This document shows, one piece after another, positions 62,401 through 64,000 of a stretch of 64,000 nucleotides of DNA (positions are counted from its first letter, which is position 1; each line of letters starts with the position of its first letter). The position numbers and the translations under genes were made by a program. Source of the DNA: Turritopsis dohrnii (lineage: Eukaryota; Cnidaria; Hydrozoa; Anthoathecata; Oceaniidae); NCBI GenBank assembly GCA_027922465.2, contig BQMF02000236.1, forward strand, positions 372,001 through 436,000. The letters run 5' to 3'. Under the pieces are notes generated by a model. It did no database searches, was not told the DNA's origin, and saw only the letters and a list, made by a program, of their open reading frames with translations.

Positions 62401-63927
62401 GTAACCGCTCCCTTTCCTTTCCGAGGAGAACGCGAGGAAGGCTTGGGTGGCTCCCTTCTTGGTACTGGAGTTTGCAACAATGCCATCTGGGGTTTGCTAG
62501 TAACCCTGCTTTTTAATTTGTCTTTCCTCTGTGAAATAGCATGATCCTGTTTCCTAGGCTTTACCTTGGACAATTGACCGTAATAATTGGGAACTTCCAC
62601 AATTGTGGGAGGACGCATGGAGTCTCTATCGTTGTTTTGCTGCAGAGAGGGTGACGATGGTAGGCACCTGTCATAAGCGTGGTGATGTTTGTCCATGATA
62701 GTTTGTGTGTTTTGTTGATTTGCATTGCACTTAATGAGAACGGTAAAAGAAAACAGTTTTAAAAAGAAAAGCAAACGAAAAATAGGCCCTTTCATCAACA
62801 TTACGTCACACTCAACATTGACCTGTTTCAAATTTGAGGAATATTATATCTTGCATCGTAAAAAGACATATATTTATATATATTTCAAGAGTCACACAAT
62901 TTTATGACCCGCATTTTGATGCAAAAGAACGTAATAATTATTCAGATTAAAAACAAGTCAATATTTGCAGACATCGAAAGTGATCAATGGAATTTAATGC
63001 AAAGGTCTATATGACAGATGTAGCAACCTTCCCTGTTGTCACTTTCCCCTAGTGTTTATCTTATTCAATTTATTCCATGCAAGGTTAAAAGTACCTAAAT
63101 GCTTATTTACTTGTTTCCATACTTGTTAACGCTTTGTGTGATGTGTTCACACTACAGGTACATGTATGATTACAGGAAACAATTTTGAAATTATGGGAAC
63201 TAAAGAAAAATTTAGATCAGAATTTATAATTCAATGAAAATATACCTGACTATGTGTGTTCTTTGTAAGGTTGCGAAGTTGTAGCGATAAATCATTCAAT
63301 TTACATAGCATCTCTTCCTCTTTAAGTTTTTGTCTCGCTGTTTCAGATCTTTGCAGGAAATGTTTTTCTGCTGAATGCGCGTTTTGTAGAGTTGAAACCA
63401 TACTTGTAATTTGATTTTCCAAAGCGTTTTGTATCTGGCGATACAAAATAACAAGAGGATCAAGGAAAAAAAAAAAGGTTTTTGACCCTAACTATAATGA
63501 GCATATGATCTTAAAAAACGGAAAAATTAATGCAAATATTACAAAAGCGCATACTTGCCAAGTGATCATAAAAACCGTAAACAAAAAAAATGGGTGCTGG
63601 CCCAGTTATTCGAGTTACTAATTATGTGTTCATTTCAAAATTTCAGACCATAAAACCTTTCGGTGAAAACTCAACATTTAAAAATCAAGAGGCAGTTCAT
63701 AAACTGAACCACCGAGCAAAGATCACACCAAAGCTTTGACGGTCTGAAATCATTAGATCAACTGCACGTAAATAGAAATGCAATGACTTACTTGAATAAA
63801 TGGTTGTACTGCAGAAGAAACAAGCTCTGCTGAAGGGTTATTAGCTTGTGGCATTTCAACTGGAGGTTGCGATGGGAACTCTCGAATAACTGTTGGCTGG
63901 ATAACTTTCCCTTGCTCCTGATGTTTT
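32428..63927 (-). CDS. TALPID3: TALPID3 (KIAA0586) centriolar/ciliogenesis protein, 23 coding exons, 5' end beyond the window
   Basis: TALPID3 is a distal-centriole protein needed for ciliary vesicle docking, axoneme formation and Hedgehog signalling in vertebrates. Twenty-three minus-strand exons join in phase (about 1,381 residues; human about 1,530) and end at a TAG at 32428. The order of conserved blocks follows the human protein. First are coiled-coil segments (63246-63434), then TPVPRREPP (compare human TPAPRR). LALLQRIMADEASVTR and the conserved helical region LKVLRETQEAKERLEQNI come next. Then RFPVTGELFATAIPLAE, GPNVAVINMQS, PLPNIDID and KYEGPAFPP follow. Next come EWLEQELLARIISTL, LQLFVDAGIPVDKDLVRE, and C-terminal SEGE-type motifs. 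The gene spans over 31 kb. Its introns host an opposite-strand WD40 gene, a same-strand IRF2BP gene and at least eight transposons. The first exons and start codon lie right of 64000. Confidence 0.93.
32969..33026. repeat. Perfect 29-bp tandem duplication next to a TALPID3 splice acceptor
   Basis: The unit ATGTACTCGAAAGATCCTAG(9 more bases) is present twice head to tail (32969-32997 and 32998-33026) without a mismatch. It begins 23 bp upstream of the last coding exon of TALPID3. Confidence 0.9.
33070..33126. repeat. AAAC/ACAC microsatellite
   Basis: A simple repeat of AAAC units interrupted by ACAC units, in the last TALPID3 intron. Confidence 0.85.
33647..35520 (+). CDS. Helical-domain plus WD40-repeat protein nested in a TALPID3 intron
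   Basis: Two exons, 33647-33851 and 34178-35520 (join ..LET-G-FQVLN.., phase 1), give 515 residues. Residues 1 to about 150 are strongly helical and amphipathic (INEHLNALRRKELVAAMSFL, then KDEFKKARDAAQMAF). They resemble N-terminal helical domains found on many cnidarian multidomain proteins. From about residue 225 to the end lie WD40 repeats forming one propeller. The clearest are GHENIVLS...YDKTVIVWDLE (about 275-303) and SHTGSVSS...DATVRVWDL (about 316-344); later blades are degenerate (RVQIWNTT, TIQCWNLG). There is no signal peptide or membrane segment. A scaffold or sensor role is likely, but no specific function can be claimed. The gene is transcribed opposite to its host, with its own start codon in the context ATATGG. 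Confidence 0.85.
36094..36184. mobile_element. 91-bp TA-flanked MITE with Tigger/pogo-like ends
   Basis: Left end CAGTAGACTCTCTCTAACTC and right end GAATTATAGAGAGTCAACTG form inverted repeats flanked by TA on both sides. Ends of the form CAGT..(A/G)..CTCTxTAA.TCGAA are known for pogo/Tigger-derived Tc1-mariner elements. It lies 32 bp downstream of the exon that ends at 36216, inside the TALPID3 intron. Confidence 0.75.
38707..41134. mobile_element. 2.4-kb TTAA-flanked non-autonomous element with a phased palindromic motif
   Basis: The ends CCCTTGG...GCCATTATCAAAAAAGTG (38707 onward) and the mirror CACTTTTTTGATAATGGC...CCAAGGA (to 41134) form inverted repeats of about 48 bp, with 25 identical inner bases. 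TTAA lies directly outside each (38703-38706 and 41135-41138), as for piggyBac-type insertion. No transposase frame exists. Inside, variants of GTAACATACGTTAC start at 39115, 39304, 39473, 39832, 40022, 40197, 40375, 40552 and 40907, with weaker half-sites at 38760 and 38936. The spacing is about 178 bp or twice that. The element sits in the TALPID3 intron between exons 37846-38026 and 41291-41448. Confidence 0.85.
41476..41692. mobile_element. About 217-bp inverted-repeat element in a TALPID3 intron
   Basis: Terminal repeats TATAGTGCGTTCACTCTAAC are identical at both ends, and the match continues to about 30 bp (..TTGGATAAT). The interior is non-coding. The near identity of the arms suggests a recent insertion or hairpin-type maintenance. 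Confidence 0.8.
43700..44706. other. TALPID3 intron with an Asn/Gln-repeat frame
   Basis: Intronic DNA. A minus-strand 63-codon frame (43819-44010) encodes imperfect repeats of an RMMETNAQNPRPI type. Its possible acceptor does not fit the phase of the flanking exons, so it is not included in TALPID3. Confidence 0.35.
45060..45370 (+). repeat. Possible tRNA-derived SINE in a TALPID3 intron
   Basis: TTAGGCTCTAGGTGG followed about 25 bases later by GTGGGTTCCATCATC resembles degenerate A and B boxes of a RNA polymerase III promoter. A unique body and an A-rich tail (45355-45375) follow. Only suggestive; no second copy was found in this window. Confidence 0.25.
47430..47850 (-). mobile_element. 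Fragment of a LINE reverse transcriptase C-terminus
   Basis: Minus-strand reading gives WLKANEITLNASK (about 47785-47825), then NxMVSILMK and NWKNHI-like text. It continues with a GHYMPRTTLSGIHHSLFESH-like stretch around 47540-47600. This follows the order of the region after the catalytic box in CR1/Jockey-type reverse transcriptases (WL.aNkL.LN..K ... YLGV.iD..L.W..HI). Stops and frameshifts throughout show decay. No endonuclease or 5' part is nearby. Confidence 0.65.
52071..52568. mobile_element. Inverted-repeat element interrupted by a second element
   Basis: The ends TACACGTTGTTTTTTTAATA and the mirror TTGCTTATAAGAAAACCCGT(GTA) form inverted repeats of about 25 bp. The same element, uninterrupted, occurs at 60375-60748, with shared stretches such as TAAGTATCTAAGTACAAAG. 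The copy here is split by the 52261-52419 insertion. Confidence 0.8.
52261..52419. mobile_element. 159-bp inverted-repeat element nested in another element
   Basis: Ends GTTTATCTAACAATTTCAGA and its mirror TCTGAAATTGTTAGATAAAC are identical, extending to CCAC(C/T)AAA. It is absent from the related host copy near 60555, which preserves the unoccupied sequence. A relative lies at about 63637-63760. Confidence 0.85.
53690..55585 (-). CDS. IRF2BP: IRF2BP1/2/L-type transcriptional co-regulator, intronless
   Basis: A single open frame of 631 residues. Interferon regulatory factor 2-binding proteins are nuclear co-repressors or E3-ligase-like regulators. The N-terminal family zinc finger is complete: CYLCDCPRAPWAILNDFSEP at residues 19-38, followed by CRGCCNYEG and the helix RIEAVIDYVRSLRKGWE. 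The C-terminal C3HC4 RING is also complete (about 543-592: CSICDDWLEDTHFVQCP, HKFCFPCSKDSIKKQG, FCPSGKRCPL), followed by the conserved PWAFMQSEIQTIL. The middle has a conserved YPEIVRETLEIL..CVPFDVRFKKDH block (about 210-245), a KRKAED nuclear signal and Pro-rich segments. Length and intronless structure fit the family. It sits in the large TALPID3 intron on the same strand, so it must use its own promoter and poly-A site. Confidence 0.95.
   Translation of the reverse strand: MAYSSWTQSMNSRFQRQQCYLCDCPRAPWAILNDFSEPICRGCCNYEGSDRIEAVIDYVRSLRKGWEHQVRSLKGQSLNSAGTSIGSSPSPGGHSNGSMDAVSNMTNSQYPFAQYHNLIPHHNSEHMRFIHHSVKSEQAQHSDVPPESFTSKSSFAIPNEPGAQSVVVNSRNTDDITHDEHRRFLANVAAKDGPPPRMPIIRRPPEFSEYPEIVRETLEILNSCVPFDVRFKKDHNHVGRVFLFEAAPRTGVTSPNEFELKIHIEYPRGSENFCQSASSVAKQMYQDSMKEIGRGLSSGFKYLEYEVQGNPNEWRLLGDLLPENIRIFKEPISRSYLPQRVTEHPAFHPMLGPPVFSQSNKYRSKRKAEDIEPPGVPPRAPRRTYKEREDEQIQRHLWMQSQVDALRLSMAHLTGPPDNMHLTRSAAMMEHSRHPTPLPHAPLTPGNQPPTPHQPSPKAPWVPSSMAALISAASAETNPNIIKERKTPSETRKSPQNIEKDTNESKDENSLNIKTEENKQRKDSNSESHTKKVGAKGVSQLKCSICDDWLEDTHFVQCPSVTGHKFCFPCSKDSIKKQGFGNDVFCPSGKRCPLIGSNLPWAFMQSEIQTILATKGRPKQSKDENCKEEEK
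55586..57068. other. IRF2BP 5' flank and TALPID3 intron
   Basis: Contains the probable IRF2BP promoter (about 55590-55800, with TGACGTCA near 55781). The remainder is AT-rich with no recognised gene; a TA run lies at 56110-56122. Confidence 0.4.
57069..57391. mobile_element. About 320-bp inverted-repeat element in the TALPID3 intron
   Basis: GGATTTCCACTTACAAATAT at the left is mirrored by the right end, whose reverse complement reads CGATTTCCACTTACAAAACT. A TTCGCTCG/CGAGCAG stretch inside mirrors as well. Overlapping frames on both strands here are by-products of the inverted arms. Confidence 0.6.
57894..58011. mobile_element. MITE family copy 4
   Basis: CAGCCGGCACATTTGTTAAA at the left matches, inverted, the right end of the copy at 15718. 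The right end here is TTTCGCCGACTGGG. Contains GAAGGAGTGCCTTTCAATAG, as in the other copies. Confidence 0.7.
58273..58995. mobile_element. About 720-bp fold-back element
   Basis: CCAAAATCTCGTTTGTCAAG(TCGTCGAGTCG) at 58273 is mirrored by the 58965-58995 arm (CGACTCGACGATTTG..AAACGAGATTTTGG). A second inner pair, GATGAACACTCG / CGAGTGTTCATC, lies at about 58310 and 58864. The right arm carries a partial duplication of the AAACGACTCGACGA unit. No coding frame spans it. Confidence 0.7.
59000..60370. other. TALPID3 intron, short repeats only
   Basis: Near 59435-59550 the word GGTCGCTGxxxGGAG recurs four times as a degenerate tandem repeat. At about 59966-60080 a 63-bp unit (GATGGACTTTCTGACGCATA) is tandemly duplicated. 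No gene is recognised. Confidence 0.45.
60375..60748. mobile_element. Uninterrupted copy of the 52-kb inverted-repeat element
   Basis: TACACGTTTTTTTTTTTATA at the left is mirrored by TATATAAAAAAACGTGTA at the right. Shares GTTGCTTAA..ATGACCATTTTTTAGTA and AAGTATCTAAGTACAAAG with 52071-52568. Confidence 0.8.
60836..60975 (+). mobile_element. Small LINE reverse-transcriptase fragment
   Basis: Plus-strand reading gives EVPPVYKDKGDPTGKSNYRP followed by ITCLSPLP. This is the conserved early motif of non-LTR reverse transcriptases (V.PiyKkgd....NYRPIS.L). It breaks off after about 40 codons. Confidence 0.65.
60976..62188. other. TALPID3 intron with one unexplained minus-strand frame
   Basis: A minus-strand frame at 61555-61878 has 107 codons. 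From an AG at about 61773 it reads in a phase that would accept splicing from exon 62189-62291 and then reaches a stop. It could therefore be an alternative last exon, or chance. An ACTT-rich simple repeat lies near 61990-62010. Confidence 0.3.
62189..63927 (-). other. TALPID3: TALPID3 exon block 1 (four exons, N-terminal part)
   Basis: Exons 63792-63927, 63246-63434, 62363-62729 and 62189-62291. The second encodes a long amphipathic coiled coil with heptads of Leu and Ile. The third is Pro/Lys/Arg-rich. The fourth contains LALLQRIMADEASVTR and ends ...PAPIL with a split Arg codon (AG). That codon completes only with the G that opens exon 46758-46848, 15.3 kb away. This join is the evidence that the blocks belong to one gene. 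Confidence 0.85.
63637..63760. mobile_element. Third member of the ATTTCAGACC inverted-repeat family
   Basis: AATTTCAGACCATAAAACCT..GGTG on the left is mirrored by CACCAAAGCTTTGACGGTCTGAAAT on the right. The arms match those of the nested element at 52261-52419. It lies in the intron between TALPID3 exons 63792-63927 and 63246-63434. Confidence 0.6.
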
Positions 63928-64000
63928 CTACAGAGAGTTATTTAAAAGAAATAATAAATAACAAATAAAAGCTGAAACAACAAAGTGTTGGTCCTACAAT

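Overview
This window is nuclear DNA from an animal. It is AT-rich, and its genes are split by introns with GT..AG boundaries. It carries animal-specific gene families (TALPID3, DMRT, IRF2BP) and many decayed retrotransposons and short inverted-repeat elements. The retroelement types and the style of the WD40 gene suggest a cnidarian, possibly a medusozoan. That placement is an inference, because no species-diagnostic locus is present. There are no bacterial features, CRISPR arrays, rRNA genes or credible standalone tRNA genes.

Layout. 1-1900 is a decayed non-LTR retrotransposon on the minus strand. 1900-5580 holds repeats and a MADF-like ORF fragment. 5579-6376 (+) is an unrecognised intronless ORF. 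7397-15262 (-) is a complete 21-exon SCFD1/Sly1 gene (ER-Golgi SNARE fusion). 15.3-21 kb is a transposon-rich spacer with a second decayed retroelement (17.9-19.25 kb). 21126-21731 (+) is an unrecognised acidic/basic ORF that shares a short motif with the 5.6-kb ORF. 23905-26867 (-) is a three-exon DMRT transcription factor with DM and DMA domains. 27-32.4 kb has no gene I can recognise.

From 32428 to the right edge the window is dominated by one very long minus-strand gene, the TALPID3/KIAA0586 ciliogenesis protein. I reconstructed 23 coding exons in consistent phase; its 5' end lies beyond 64000. Two complete genes sit inside its introns: a plus-strand helical-domain/WD40 gene (33647-35520) and a same-strand single-exon IRF2BP co-regulator (53690-55585). 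The IRF2BP gene lies in a 15.3-kb intron whose flanking exons join in phase.

Mobile DNA. At least a dozen inverted-repeat elements were found by eye, several with TA or TTAA flanks. The most striking is a 2.4-kb TTAA-flanked element (38707-41134) in a TALPID3 intron. It carries a near-palindromic 14-mer, GTAACATACGTTAC, on a regular lattice of about 178 bp, although the intervening sequence is not visibly repetitive. Another element (52071-52568) contains a second, nested element, and a related copy at 60.4 kb preserves the empty site.

The host genes do not form a pathway. SCFD1 acts in vesicle trafficking, TALPID3 at the centriole and cilium, and DMRT and IRF2BP in the nucleus. All coordinates and splice sites were worked out by hand from reading frames and GT/AG signals.
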